NCBI RefSeq assembly: GCF_047638075.1
Contig: NZ_JBLJBV010000099.1
Span: 41,236 to 105,235, forward strand
Direction of reading: 5' to 3'
DNA: 64,000 nt
DNA from: UBA6197 sp047638075
GTDB taxonomy: Bacteria; Pseudomonadota; Alphaproteobacteria; Rhodobacterales; Rhodobacteraceae
The position numbers and the translations under genes are program-made. The stretch's first letter is position 1; the number at the start of each line of letters is the position of its first letter. Of this stretch, positions 9,494 to 17,890 are shown piece after piece. The notes beneath the pieces are model-generated. The model was not told the origin of the DNA. It saw nothing but the letters and a program-made list of their open reading frames with translations, and did not search any database.

Positions 9494-10438
9494 ATGTTTC
9501 CACCGATCCCAAACCCCGGCACAGAACCCGTAGCCCTGAAATTCGGCCCGGGCGATCTGATGCGCCGGTCGGCGTCCACCGTGACGCCGCCCGCCGAACG
9601 CCAAACCGAAGTCGCCAAGCTGATCGATGTTTCAAAATGCATCGGCTGTAAGGCGTGTCAGGTGGCCTGTCTGGAATGGAACGAACAGGTCGAAGAAATC
9701 GGCATCAACACCGGCGTCTATGAAAACCCGCACGATCTTACGGAAAACTCATGGACGCTGATGCGCTTTGCCGAATACGAAAACCCTGACTCCGGCAATC
9801 TGGAATGGCTGATCCGCAAGGACGGCTGTATGCATTGCGAAGACCCGGGCTGCCTGAAGGCCTGTCCGGCCCCCGGCGCAATCGTGCAGTATTCCAACGG
9901 TATTGTGGATTTCATCCACGATAAATGCATCGGCTGCGGCTATTGCATTCAGGGTTGTCCGTTCAACATCCCGCGCCTGTCGAAAGCCGACAACAAGGTT
10001 TATAAATGCACGCTTTGCGTTGACCGTGTTGCCGTGGGGCAAGGGCCCGCCTGCGCCAAAGCCTGCCCCACGCAGGCGATCGTGTTTGGCACCAAGGACG
10101 AGATGACCGAATATGCCCAGACCCGCATCGAAGATCTGAAATCACGCGGCTATGACAAAGCGGGGCTTTATGACCCGCCCGGCGTCAGCGGGACACATGT
10201 GATGTATGTGCTGCATCACGCCGACAAGCCGGGGCTATATTCCGGCCTGCCGACCGAACCGAAAATCAGCGGCCTGGTCGAGACCTGGAAAAATGGCGCA
10301 ACAAAATACGTTGGCATTGCCGCAGTAGGGGTCTTTGCCGCAGCGGGGCTTGTGCATCACCTTCTGACCGGCGCCAACCGCGTCAGTCCTGAAGACGAGG
10401 CAAAAGCCAAGAAACTGGTGGAAAGGGACAGGGCATGA
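9494..10438 (+). CDS. Formate dehydrogenase beta (iron-sulfur) subunit
   Basis: A 314-residue electron-transfer subunit with four cysteine clusters for [4Fe-4S] centres. They are CIGCKACQVAC (about 49-59), CMHCEDPGCLKACP, CIGCGYCIQGCP, and CTLC with CAKACP. A C-terminal membrane anchor helix (around YVGIAAVGVFAAAGLV) is typical of FdnH/FdoH and fixes the subunit to the periplasmic side. It passes electrons from the alpha-subunit cofactor to the cytochrome b subunit. It starts 13 bp after fdhA, with GGGAGGATGAG upstream, and overlaps the gamma-subunit gene by 4 bp (ATGA). Confidence 0.95.
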   Translation: MFPPIPNPGTEPVALKFGPGDLMRRSASTVTPPAERQTEVAKLIDVSKCIGCKACQVACLEWNEQVEEIGINTGVYENPHDLTENSWTLMRFAEYENPDSGNLEWLIRKDGCMHCEDPGCLKACPAPGAIVQYSNGIVDFIHDKCIGCGYCIQGCPFNIPRLSKADNKVYKCTLCVDRVAVGQGPACAKACPTQAIVFGTKDEMTEYAQTRIEDLKSRGYDKAGLYDPPGVSGTHVMYVLHHADKPGLYSGLPTEPKISGLVETWKNGATKYVGIAAVGVFAAAGLVHHLLTGANRVSPEDEAKAKKLVERDRA

Positions 10439-11118
10439 CAACCGATTCCAATATCCCGACCCGTCGCCGTGTAATCCATGACGGAAACCCCGTCATGGTG
10501 GACCGCTATTCTGGCCTCGCGCGGCTGAACCATTGGGTCACTGCGGCGGGGTTGATCTTGCTTGCCCTCTCGGGGTTGGCTCTGTTTCATCCGTCGCTCT
10601 ACTTCCTGACGGGCCTGTTTGGCGGCGGAACCTTTGCGCGCTTCATTCACCCTTGGATTGGCGTTGTGACCTTTGTCAGCTTTGCCGGCTTGTTCCTGCG
10701 ATTCTGGCGTCTCAACCTATGGAGCAAGGCCGATAGCCGCTGGCTGGGTAGTCCCGGTGCCGTTCTCTCGGGCGATGAAGAGGCCCTGCCCGAAGTAGGC
10801 AAGTACAACGCCGGACAAAAGGTCTATTTCTGGGTGATGTCGATACTGATCCTGATCTTGTTCCTCACCGGTAGCGTGATCTGGATGGAGTATTTCGCCG
10901 CTTATTTCACGATCGAGCAGCGGCGCATAGCGGTCTTGATACATTCGATCTCGGCAATCGGGGCGATCTGCGCCTGGATCGTCCATGTCTATGCTGCAAT
11001 CTGGGTTCGTGGTACGCTTAACGCGATGACGCGCGGGCAGGTAACCGGCGGCTGGGCATGGCGTCACCACCGAAAATGGCTGCGTGACCTGGTGTCAGGC
11101 AACCCCAACAAACGGTAA
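10435..11118 (+). CDS. Formate dehydrogenase gamma subunit, cytochrome b556
   Basis: A 227-residue inner-membrane dihaem cytochrome b with about four hydrophobic segments. Histidines in RLNHWVTA, FIHPWIG and the last helices (LIHSIS, WIVHVY) are the expected haem ligands. It takes electrons from the beta subunit and reduces quinone, so the FDH complex acts as a respiratory enzyme. The start overlaps the stop of the beta gene (ATGA), implying coupled translation. Confidence 0.93.
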   Translation: MTTDSNIPTRRRVIHDGNPVMVDRYSGLARLNHWVTAAGLILLALSGLALFHPSLYFLTGLFGGGTFARFIHPWIGVVTFVSFAGLFLRFWRLNLWSKADSRWLGSPGAVLSGDEEALPEVGKYNAGQKVYFWVMSILILILFLTGSVIWMEYFAAYFTIEQRRIAVLIHSISAIGAICAWIVHVYAAIWVRGTLNAMTRGQVTGGWAWRHHRKWLRDLVSGNPNKR

Positions 11119-11190
11119 CAGACCAGCGCGGCCGGGGATTGATGCGCCCCCTTGGATTTAGTGTGGTCCGTGTGACCCATGAGGTAAGAA

Positions 11191-12108
11191 TTGACTGATA
11201 AATCAAACCCGAAACCCGACCCCTCAGTGATCCATACGATCCCGAAGCCGCCTTTTGCCCGTCTGCCAGATCCGGCGACACTTTTTGCCAGCCGCGCAGC
11301 AAGGCTGCATACGCTGGCAAAAGGTCACGGGCTTGCCCCTTATCTGGAGTTCCTGGCGGAGCTGGCGGCGGCGCAGGACATTATAGCCCGTACTGCGCCG
11401 CAGCCCGACCTGCCGGATACCGCAGCGCTGACCAAGGCGCATCGCCACGCGATGCCACCGCTGAACCGCACCAGCTTTGTGCCCGATACGCAAACATTCA
11501 CACTGATCGACCGGATTGTCGAAAGCATGGCGAACATTGCCATGCCCGACGAAGCACAGGCGGCCTTGGCGCGCGTCAGCAATTGCGATCATCAGACACG
11601 CCGCGCATTGATTGCCAATGTGCTTGATGACACCATCCCCCTTGAAGAGGCCGCCGAGCACGCCTTTATCGCCGCAGCCCTTCAGATCGGGTTTGCGATG
11701 CGCGCGGCGCAATTGACCGCCGAAGACCTGGCCCCGGTGGCCGATGGTGTCTGCCCCACTTGCGGCGGTGGCCCTTCTGCAAGCCTGATCGTCGAGTGGC
11801 CCAAATATGAAGGCAACCGATACTGTTCCTGCGCGCTTTGTAGCACGCTTTGGCACTATGTCCGCGCAAAATGCACGCAATGCGCCGCAACCGGAAAAAT
11901 CAGTTTCCGTGAGGTGGACGGCGGCAACGGCAGCGTCAAGGCCGAGGTTTGCGGCGACTGCAACAGCTATGTAAAAGTGCTTTATCAGCGGTTGGACGCC
12001 GGGCTTGACCCGATTGCTGATGATGTGGCCACATTGGCCCTTGATCTTTTGCTAAAAGACCAGGGGCTACGGCGCGGTGCGGCAAACCCATTTCTGACAG
12101 GGTATTAG
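11191..12108 (+). CDS. fdhE: Formate dehydrogenase accessory protein FdhE
   Basis: A 305-residue cytoplasmic maturation factor for Tat-exported formate dehydrogenases. The C-terminal half carries the rubredoxin-like CxxC pairs of the family: CPTC (188-191), CALC (214-217), CTQC (228-231) and CGDC (254-257). The likely start is TTG at 11191, 2-3 nt after GAGGTAAG, because no in-frame ATG gives a family-like N-terminus. It lies 72 bp after the gamma-subunit gene and 4 bp before selA. No fdhD is in the window. Confidence 0.9.
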   Translation: MTDKSNPKPDPSVIHTIPKPPFARLPDPATLFASRAARLHTLAKGHGLAPYLEFLAELAAAQDIIARTAPQPDLPDTAALTKAHRHAMPPLNRTSFVPDTQTFTLIDRIVESMANIAMPDEAQAALARVSNCDHQTRRALIANVLDDTIPLEEAAEHAFIAAALQIGFAMRAAQLTAEDLAPVADGVCPTCGGGPSASLIVEWPKYEGNRYCSCALCSTLWHYVRAKCTQCAATGKISFREVDGGNGSVKAEVCGDCNSYVKVLYQRLDAGLDPIADDVATLALDLLLKDQGLRRGAANPFLTGY

Positions 12109-12112
12109 CGGC

Positions 12113-13507
12113 ATGACAGGGCGGGCGGCATACCGGCAGCTTCCCTCGGTTGATCTGGTGCTGCGCAGCGGTGCGGGGGTGGCCGCCCTGTCGCGCCATG
12201 GCCATGCGCTGACCGTCAACGCAATCCGCCAGACCCTTACCGAGATCAGGGCCGCGCCGCAATCCACCCCGACCGACCCCGAAACCGTCGCCCTTGCAGC
12301 AGACGCCCTGCTGCAAGCCGCGTGCCAATCGCCGCTGCGGCCGGTCTACAATCTGACCGGTACGGTGCTTCACACCAATCTGGGTCGCGCCCTTCTGGCC
12401 GAAGAAGCGGTGGCCGCCGCCACATTGGCGATGCGCAACGCGCTTGCGCTGGAATACGATCTTGAAAGCGGCAAGCGCGGCGAACGTGACACTATCTTGC
12501 GCGATCTTCTGGTGGCGCTGACCGGGGCCGAGGATGCGACCGTGGTCAACAACAATGCCGCAGCGGTGCTGCTGGTGCTGAACACCTTTGCCGCCGGGCG
12601 CGAAACCGTTATTTCACGCGGCGAGCTGATCGAGATTGGCGGCAGTTTCCGGATGCCCGACATCATGGCCCGCGCCGGCACGCAGATCGTCGAGGTTGGC
12701 ACCACCAACCGCACCCATCCTGCCGATTACGAACAGGCCATCGGGCCCGATACCGCGCTTTTATTCAAGGTCCATACCTCAAACTACCGGGTTGAGGGGT
12801 TTCACAAAGAGGTTCCGGCCCCCACGTTGGCCGCGATTGCCCGGCAAAAGGGGCTTCCTCTGGTCAATGATCTGGGGTCGGGCACGCTGGTTGATCTGGC
12901 GTGTTGGGGCCTGCGACATGAACCCACCGTTGCCGAAGCCTTGGCCGAAGGCGCCGATCTGGTGACGTTTTCCGGTGATAAACTGTTGGGCGGCCCACAG
13001 GCCGGGTTCATTCTGGGGCGGCGCGACCTGATAGCCGCGCTGAACCGCAACCCGATGAAGCGCGCGTTACGGCTGGATAAGTTGCGGCTGGCCGCGCTTG
13101 AGGCAACGCTGCGCCTTTACCAAGATCCCGACCGCCTTGCCGAACGTCTGCCCACGCTGCGCCATCTTGCCCGCCCGCAGGCCGACATCGCCACACTGGC
13201 CCAGGATCTAAACGCAGCACTGGCCAATGCCGTTGGCCCCGAATTCGACGTTTCGGTTACCGATTGCCACAGCCAGATCGGGTCTGGCGCGCTACCCACC
13301 GACACGATCCCCAGCGCCGGGCTTGCCCTGCATGCAGCCAACCCCAAGGCCAGCGGGCAGCGGGTCATTGCGCTGGCGGCAGCATTTCGCGCCTTGCCGG
13401 TGCCGGTCATCGGGCGCATCGCCCAAGATACCTTCATCCTTGATCTGCGCTGTCTGGAGGATCCTGCTGCATTTCGCGCCAATCTGACCGGGTTTGAGCG
13501 GCCATGA
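12113..13507 (+). CDS. selA: L-seryl-tRNA(Sec) selenium transferase
   Basis: A 464-residue PLP enzyme that converts seryl-tRNA(Sec) to selenocysteyl-tRNA(Sec) with selenophosphate. Family blocks are visible: NLTGTVLHTNLGRALL (about 80-95), VVNNNAAAVLL, and the PLP-lysine motif TFSGDKLLGGPQAG with Lys290. Length is normal. The gene sits between fdhE and a Sel1-repeat gene, whose ATG overlaps its TGA. It is needed to read the TGA in the FDH alpha gene. The selenophosphate synthetase gene selD is not in the window. Confidence 0.96.
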   Translation: MTGRAAYRQLPSVDLVLRSGAGVAALSRHGHALTVNAIRQTLTEIRAAPQSTPTDPETVALAADALLQAACQSPLRPVYNLTGTVLHTNLGRALLAEEAVAAATLAMRNALALEYDLESGKRGERDTILRDLLVALTGAEDATVVNNNAAAVLLVLNTFAAGRETVISRGELIEIGGSFRMPDIMARAGTQIVEVGTTNRTHPADYEQAIGPDTALLFKVHTSNYRVEGFHKEVPAPTLAAIARQKGLPLVNDLGSGTLVDLACWGLRHEPTVAEALAEGADLVTFSGDKLLGGPQAGFILGRRDLIAALNRNPMKRALRLDKLRLAALEATLRLYQDPDRLAERLPTLRHLARPQADIATLAQDLNAALANAVGPEFDVSVTDCHSQIGSGALPTDTIPSAGLALHAANPKASGQRVIALAAAFRALPVPVIGRIAQDTFILDLRCLEDPAAFRANLTGFERP

Positions 13508-14295
13508 CCGGGCTTATAGACCGCCTGCGCCAAAGTCTCGCGCCGACGCCATCAGATGAGGAAAAGATGCGGCTGGCGGATAGTGCCACCCGTCAGGGCG
13601 ATTACGATGCAGCACTGGCCCTTTGGGGGCCGCTGGCGCAACAGGGCCATGCAGGCGCGCAAACCCGCGTGGGCCTGTGCTTTGCGGCCGGGTTGGGCGT
13701 AGATCGCGATCCGGCAATTGCCGCGCGCTGGTTCATGCTGGCCGCCGAAGCGGGCGACGCAGCAGGGCAGCGGCAACTGGCCCACGCCTGCTTTCGCGGC
13801 GAAGGCATCCCCGAAGACCCCACCCGCGCAGCCGAGCTTTACCGCCGGGCCGCCGATCAGGGCGATGCCGAGGCGATGGACATGCTTAGCTGGATGCTGA
13901 CCGAGGGCGAGATACTGCCCCCCGACCCCGCGCAGGCGCGCTACCTTGCAAAAGCCGCCGCCGATCTGGGTAATGCCGCGGCAATGACACGGCTGGGGAT
14001 GATCCACCACAACGCGCTTGGGGTGGACCGTGACCCAACGCTTGCCGCCCAATGGTGGCAACGCGCAGCTGACCTTGGCAATGGCGATGCGCAGGCGATG
14101 CTGGGTGCGGCAATGCTGATCGGGGCCGGGGTGGCGTGTGATCCGTTCATGGCGTTTGTCTGGCTGCTGCGCGGCCACGCGGCGGGCAGCCCCTTGGCCT
14201 ATCCGTTCCTGACCCGCGCCGCCGCTGCATTGTCGCTGGAAGAACAGGGCCGTGCCCGCCGCCTTGCCGCCACGCCGCCCGGGGTTGTGTCATGA
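13504..14295 (+). CDS. Sel1-like repeat (SLR) protein between selA and selB
   Basis: A 263-residue protein made almost wholly of Sel1-like repeats, alpha/alpha units of about 36 residues with A-x-x-G signatures. Examples are GDYDAALALWGPLAQQGHAGAQ, DPAIAARWFMLAAEAGDAAGQ, DPTRAAELYRRAADQGDAEAM and DPTLAAQWWQRAADLGNGDAQ, each quoted only in part here. No signal peptide is seen, so it is probably a cytoplasmic protein-protein interaction scaffold. It overlaps selA and selB by 4 bp each, a tight link to Sec biosynthesis. The name Sel1 has nothing to do with selenium. A role in Sec insertion or FDH assembly is inference from position only. Confidence 0.88.
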   Translation: MTGLIDRLRQSLAPTPSDEEKMRLADSATRQGDYDAALALWGPLAQQGHAGAQTRVGLCFAAGLGVDRDPAIAARWFMLAAEAGDAAGQRQLAHACFRGEGIPEDPTRAAELYRRAADQGDAEAMDMLSWMLTEGEILPPDPAQARYLAKAAADLGNAAAMTRLGMIHHNALGVDRDPTLAAQWWQRAADLGNGDAQAMLGAAMLIGAGVACDPFMAFVWLLRGHAAGSPLAYPFLTRAAAALSLEEQGRARRLAATPPGVVS

Positions 14296-16358
14296 TCGTC
14301 GGCACCGCTGGGCATATCGACCACGGCAAAACCTCGCTTGTGCGGGCGCTGACCGGCACCGATACCGACCGCTTGAAAGAAGAAAAAGCCCGCGGCATCA
14401 CTGTTGATCTGGGCTTTGCCTATATGCCCGCCCCGGATGACACGGTGATCGGCTTTGTCGATGTGCCTGGCCATGAACGGTTGATCCGCAACATGCTGGC
14501 GGGCGCGGCAGGTATTGATCTGATGCTGTTGGCTGTGGCCGCAGATGATGGGGTAATGCCGCAAACGCGCGAACATCTGGCCATTCTCAACCTTCTGGGC
14601 ATATCGCGCGGCATCGTCGCCTTGACCAAGACCGATCTTGCCGACCCAGACCAGATTGCCGCCGCGCAAAACCAGATTGCCAACCTGCTGATTGGCACGG
14701 CGCTGGAAGGTGCGGAAATTGTGCCGGTTTCATCTGCCACCGGCGCGGGTATCGACGGTCTGCGCCAACGGCTTTGCAGGGCGGCGCAGCAAACCGGAAC
14801 ACGGCCAACAACGGCGCCTTTTCGCCTTGCTGTCGACCGCAGCTTTACCATCCACGGGTCGGGCACGGTCGTGACGGGTATGGTGCTGTCAGGCCATGTC
14901 CAGCCGGGTGACGAGTTGATCGTCAGCCCCAGCGGGCTGCCTGTCCGGGTGCGCGGGCTACATGCCCAGAACCGCGAGGCGAGCCAAGGCAATACCGGCG
15001 ATCGCTGTGCACTTAACCTTGCGGGGGCGGGCGTTCACCGCACTGCGATTGCGCGGGGAGACATGATCCTAGCGCCGCACCTACACGCCCCCACAGGCCG
15101 CATTGATGCGCGGCTTCGGGTTCTTGCGACGGAACTTTCGCCGGTCACGCAATGGATGCCCGTTCACCTTCACCACGGCGCGGCAGAACTACCGGCGCGC
15201 ATCGTTTTGCTGTCAGACCAGCCAATTCCTCCGGGTGGCGAGGGGCTGGTGCAGATTGTGCCCGAACGCCCCATTGCCGCGATCAGCGGCGACCGTTTCG
15301 TGATCCGCGATACCAGCGCCCGGCGGACGGTGGGTGGCGGCGTGCTGATTGATCTGCGGGCGCCTGAACGACGCCGCCGCACACCCGAACGGCTGGCCCG
15401 CATTGCCGCCCAAGACAGCCGCGACGATGCAACAGTGCTGCGGGCCCTGCTGGACCTGCCGCCGGGGCACCTGGACCCCGCCATTTTTGCCCGTGACCGC
15501 GGCGTTACGCCCGCACGAATGGACGGGCTTTTAACCGAAACAGAGCCGCTATTGATCGGCGCCGAGGGGCGGACATTGGCCCTGTCGCACACCCGCGCTG
15601 CCACCTTGATGGCGAAGGCACACGAGGCGTTGGCGGCCTATCACGCCGCGCATCCGCATTTCGTGGGCATGGGGCTGGAGCGGTTGCGCCAACTGACTGA
15701 CCCGCAGCTTCCTGCCGCCCTGTTCCGCGCGTTTTTGCAAGCCCCCCCCATGGCCGGTCAGGTGGTGCTGGACGGCGCTTGGGTCCGCCTTGCCACGCAT
15801 GAGGTGCGTCTTGACCCCAAGGCCGAGGCGATCTGGCAGCGCATCATGCCGATGCTGGCCGGTGAGGCGCGCTTTCGCCCGCCCCGCGTGCGCGACATTG
15901 CCCATGATCTTCATGAATCCGATGCCGACATCCGTGATCTGTTCAGATCCCTGTCGCGCATGGGTCGGGTGCATGAGATTGGCCGCGACCACTTCTTCTT
16001 GCGCGACACCTTGGGCGAGATGGTCGAGATTGTCGCCGATCTTGACGCGCAAAAGACGCTGTTCAGCGCCGCTGATTTTCGCGACCGGGTTGACAACGGG
16101 CGCAAAGTTGCCATCGAAATACTCGAATTCCTTGATCGTCACGGCGTTACCATCCGCCGGGGCGATCAACGCCGAATAAACCCACGTCGCCGCAACCTGT
16201 TTACGCGCGACAGTGACCGGGCACCCCCCGCCCCGTCAGGAGGAGAAGCGTCCCCGGTGGGGCGTCCGGACTTCAAATCCGGGAGGGGCTGTGAGACAGT
16301 CCTTGGTGGGTTCGACTCCCACTCTCTTCCGCCAGTATCAAACGGAGATGTCGCATGA
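14292..16358 (+). CDS. selB: Selenocysteine-specific elongation factor SelB
   Basis: A GTPase that delivers Sec-tRNA(Sec) to UGA codons marked by a SECIS hairpin. The N-terminus has GHIDHGKTS (G1), KARGITVDLGF (G2), DVPGHE (G3) and TKTD (G4), followed by EF-Tu-like beta domains and C-terminal winged-helix repeats that bind SECIS RNA. The recognisable family end is near RRGDQRRINPRRR (about residue 635). The frame stays open for some 50 codons more and runs straight through the whole tRNA-Sec gene (16240-16334) to a TGA at 16356-16358. The total is 688 residues, of which the last ~39 are encoded by tRNA sequence. The stop overlaps the next start (ATGA). Confidence 0.95.
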   Translation: MIVGTAGHIDHGKTSLVRALTGTDTDRLKEEKARGITVDLGFAYMPAPDDTVIGFVDVPGHERLIRNMLAGAAGIDLMLLAVAADDGVMPQTREHLAILNLLGISRGIVALTKTDLADPDQIAAAQNQIANLLIGTALEGAEIVPVSSATGAGIDGLRQRLCRAAQQTGTRPTTAPFRLAVDRSFTIHGSGTVVTGMVLSGHVQPGDELIVSPSGLPVRVRGLHAQNREASQGNTGDRCALNLAGAGVHRTAIARGDMILAPHLHAPTGRIDARLRVLATELSPVTQWMPVHLHHGAAELPARIVLLSDQPIPPGGEGLVQIVPERPIAAISGDRFVIRDTSARRTVGGGVLIDLRAPERRRRTPERLARIAAQDSRDDATVLRALLDLPPGHLDPAIFARDRGVTPARMDGLLTETEPLLIGAEGRTLALSHTRAATLMAKAHEALAAYHAAHPHFVGMGLERLRQLTDPQLPAALFRAFLQAPPMAGQVVLDGAWVRLATHEVRLDPKAEAIWQRIMPMLAGEARFRPPRVRDIAHDLHESDADIRDLFRSLSRMGRVHEIGRDHFFLRDTLGEMVEIVADLDAQKTLFSAADFRDRVDNGRKVAIEILEFLDRHGVTIRRGDQRRINPRRRNLFTRDSDRAPPAPSGGEASPVGRPDFKSGRGCETVLGGFDSHSLPPVSNGDVA
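16240..16334 (+). tRNA. selC: tRNA-Sec (anticodon TCA)
   Basis: A 95-nt selenocysteine tRNA with encoded CCA. The acceptor arm GGAGGAGA (16240-16247) pairs with TCTCTTCC (16323-16330) as 8 bp including one G-U. Discriminator G is followed by CCA. The D arm CCCC-GGT-GGGG is long with a tiny loop. The anticodon stem CCGGA/TCCGG encloses CTTCAAA with TCA at 16273-16275. The long variable arm GGCTGT-GAG-ACAGTCC and the T loop TTCGACT complete the hallmarks of bacterial tRNA-Sec. It lies inside the 3' end of selB on the same strand. Confidence 0.96.
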
Positions 16359-16816
16359 CCACCACGTTCAAAGAGTGTCTGGATCAGCTGGAAACACAGG
16401 CGCGTGACGCAAACCGTGCCGAAGCGCAGCATCAGCAAGAGGCCGCCCGCCGCACGGCTGAACTGCGCATGGCACGCGAATTTGCGTGGCGGCGGCTGAA
16501 CCTGTTGCGCAGCCTTGCCGCAACCGTCCGCCCCGAGGCAGAAGAAGAGCCCGCCCTTGCCGCAGGCCGCACGGCGCTGCTGCGCGAAGCGGGCCTCAAC
16601 GGCGCAACACAGGCGCAGCGTGATCTGGCCGACCGCTTCGCGCCCGTCACCAGGGCGGTTTGGCAAGCCACACGCGAGGATGCCGACCCAAGCACAATCA
16701 ACGCCGTGCTGCCCGTTCTGGCCGATTTCGAAGCCTGGCACGCGGCCGACCGCGGGACGCCCTTCCTGGGCCTGATGGAACGTGACATTCCCGAACTTCC
16801 GCTTGTCGAGGTTTAA
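16355..16816 (+). CDS. Hypothetical protein, helical, selB-linked
   Basis: A 153-residue protein with no family recognised. The first half is strongly helical and charged, with Glu/Gln/Arg-rich heptad-like runs (about residues 5-50), possibly a short coiled coil. The second half is Ala-rich and ends in an acidic Pro/Leu/Val tail. No signal peptide, membrane helix or metal-binding motif; the only Cys is at residue 8. Its ATG overlaps the selB stop and the next gene starts 1 bp after its stop, so it belongs to the same transcript as selB, lplA-like and the lipoyl carrier. No function can be assigned. Confidence 0.75.
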   Translation: MTTTFKECLDQLETQARDANRAEAQHQQEAARRTAELRMAREFAWRRLNLLRSLAATVRPEAEEEPALAAGRTALLREAGLNGATQAQRDLADRFAPVTRAVWQATREDADPSTINAVLPVLADFEAWHAADRGTPFLGLMERDIPELPLVEV

Positions 16817-16817
16817 G

Positions 16818-17204
16818 ATGACCCCCCGCCCTAGCCTTTTTGACGACTGGATCCGTGACGAAATTTCCCGCATCGGGGCCTTCACCGCATTGATCGTGCT
16901 GGTGAAAATCGAAGACCATACCGTGCGGCCGCTCCGCTCCAGCCATGTTCATGTGATGGGGTCGGATCTGATCTGGTCTGACATGGCACAGCTTTTCGAT
17001 AAGGCGGGGGCGGATTGGGACGGTGTTCTATTCTCGGTCCGCACCGACCCCGACGATAACGGCCCGATTGCGGACAGCGCCGCCAAAATCGCGCTGAAAG
17101 ACCATGTGCAGAGCCTGATTGAGGATCGCACCCTGCTGAACGCCGGGCATTTCTTTGACCGTAAGGGGCGGCGGTTGCGGGTGGATGAGGTTGCGGCGCA
17201 ATGA
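16818..17204 (+). CDS. Hypothetical protein, 128 residues, upstream of lplA-like gene
   Basis: A small soluble mixed alpha/beta protein with no recognised family and no Cys. It opens MTPRPSLFDDW, followed by a hydrophobic strand FTALIVLVKIED and the pattern RSSHVHVMGSD. The ATG at 16818 is chosen because it follows the previous stop by one base; a start 36 bp upstream would overlap that gene. It overlaps the lplA-like gene by 4 bp. Its place in a chain of overlapping genes suggests an obligate partner of the lipoyl or DsrE proteins, but that is inference. Confidence 0.72.
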   Translation: MTPRPSLFDDWIRDEISRIGAFTALIVLVKIEDHTVRPLRSSHVHVMGSDLIWSDMAQLFDKAGADWDGVLFSVRTDPDDNGPIADSAAKIALKDHVQSLIEDRTLLNAGHFFDRKGRRLRVDEVAAQ

Positions 17205-17890
17205 CCCTTCGGGTGATCGACACTGGCCTTGCAGGTGCGGATTGGAATGTGGCGGTTACGGCTGCGCTGTCTGACCTGCACCAGCGCGGGCAAATCGGGG
17301 ATACGCTGCGCCTGCACCGCTATCACCGCGCGGTCTTACTAGGGCTGCATTCCCCGAAAAGCCAGATTGATGCGGCAGCTTGCGCCCGGTTGGGCGCGCA
17401 GATCGTGCGGCGCGTTTCAGGGGGCGGCGCGGTGGCCATGGGCCCCGGTGTTCTGGCGTGGGATCTGCTGATCACCCGGCCCCGGGCCATGGCCCCCGAA
17501 GAGGTTAGCGCAGGTATCTGCACTGCCGTTGCCGCCGCGCTGGCCCCTTTTGGCGCGACGGCGAGCTTTCGGGCGCCGGGTGACATTACGACGGGCGGGC
17601 AGAAAATCGGCGGCACTGCGGGGCTGTTTGACGTGACCTCAATGCTGCACCAGGGCAGTCTTTTGGTGATGCCAGACCTTGATGAAATGGCAGTGCTTTT
17701 GGGGGTTGATAGCTTGCCGGTAACTACGCTGGCCTTGGCTGCGAGGAATACGCCCGACATGCGGGCCGTCACGGATGCCGTTACCGCCGCCATCGCGGAT
17801 GCGCTTGGCCTGCAAATCGCTACCGGAACGTTATCCGCAGCAGAAACCGAACTGGCACGGGGCGTCACCCTGCCCGAGGTGACCGCATGA
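17201..17890 (+). CDS. Lipoate-protein ligase A family protein
   Basis: A 229-residue member of the LplA/LipB/BirA superfamily. Signature blocks are RRVSGGGAV (about 67-75), the lipoate/substrate loop, and GQKIGGTAG with the catalytic Lys (about 128-136). It should attach lipoate or octanoate to a lysine of a carrier protein using ATP or an acyl donor. It is shorter than E. coli LplA (about 337) and lacks the C-terminal accessory domain, as do the sLplA-type ligases. It overlaps both neighbours by 4 bp, and a lipoyl-carrier gene lies two genes downstream, so that carrier is the probable substrate. Confidence 0.85.
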   Translation: MTLRVIDTGLAGADWNVAVTAALSDLHQRGQIGDTLRLHRYHRAVLLGLHSPKSQIDAAACARLGAQIVRRVSGGGAVAMGPGVLAWDLLITRPRAMAPEEVSAGICTAVAAALAPFGATASFRAPGDITTGGQKIGGTAGLFDVTSMLHQGSLLVMPDLDEMAVLLGVDSLPVTTLALAARNTPDMRAVTDAVTAAIADALGLQIATGTLSAAETELARGVTLPEVTA

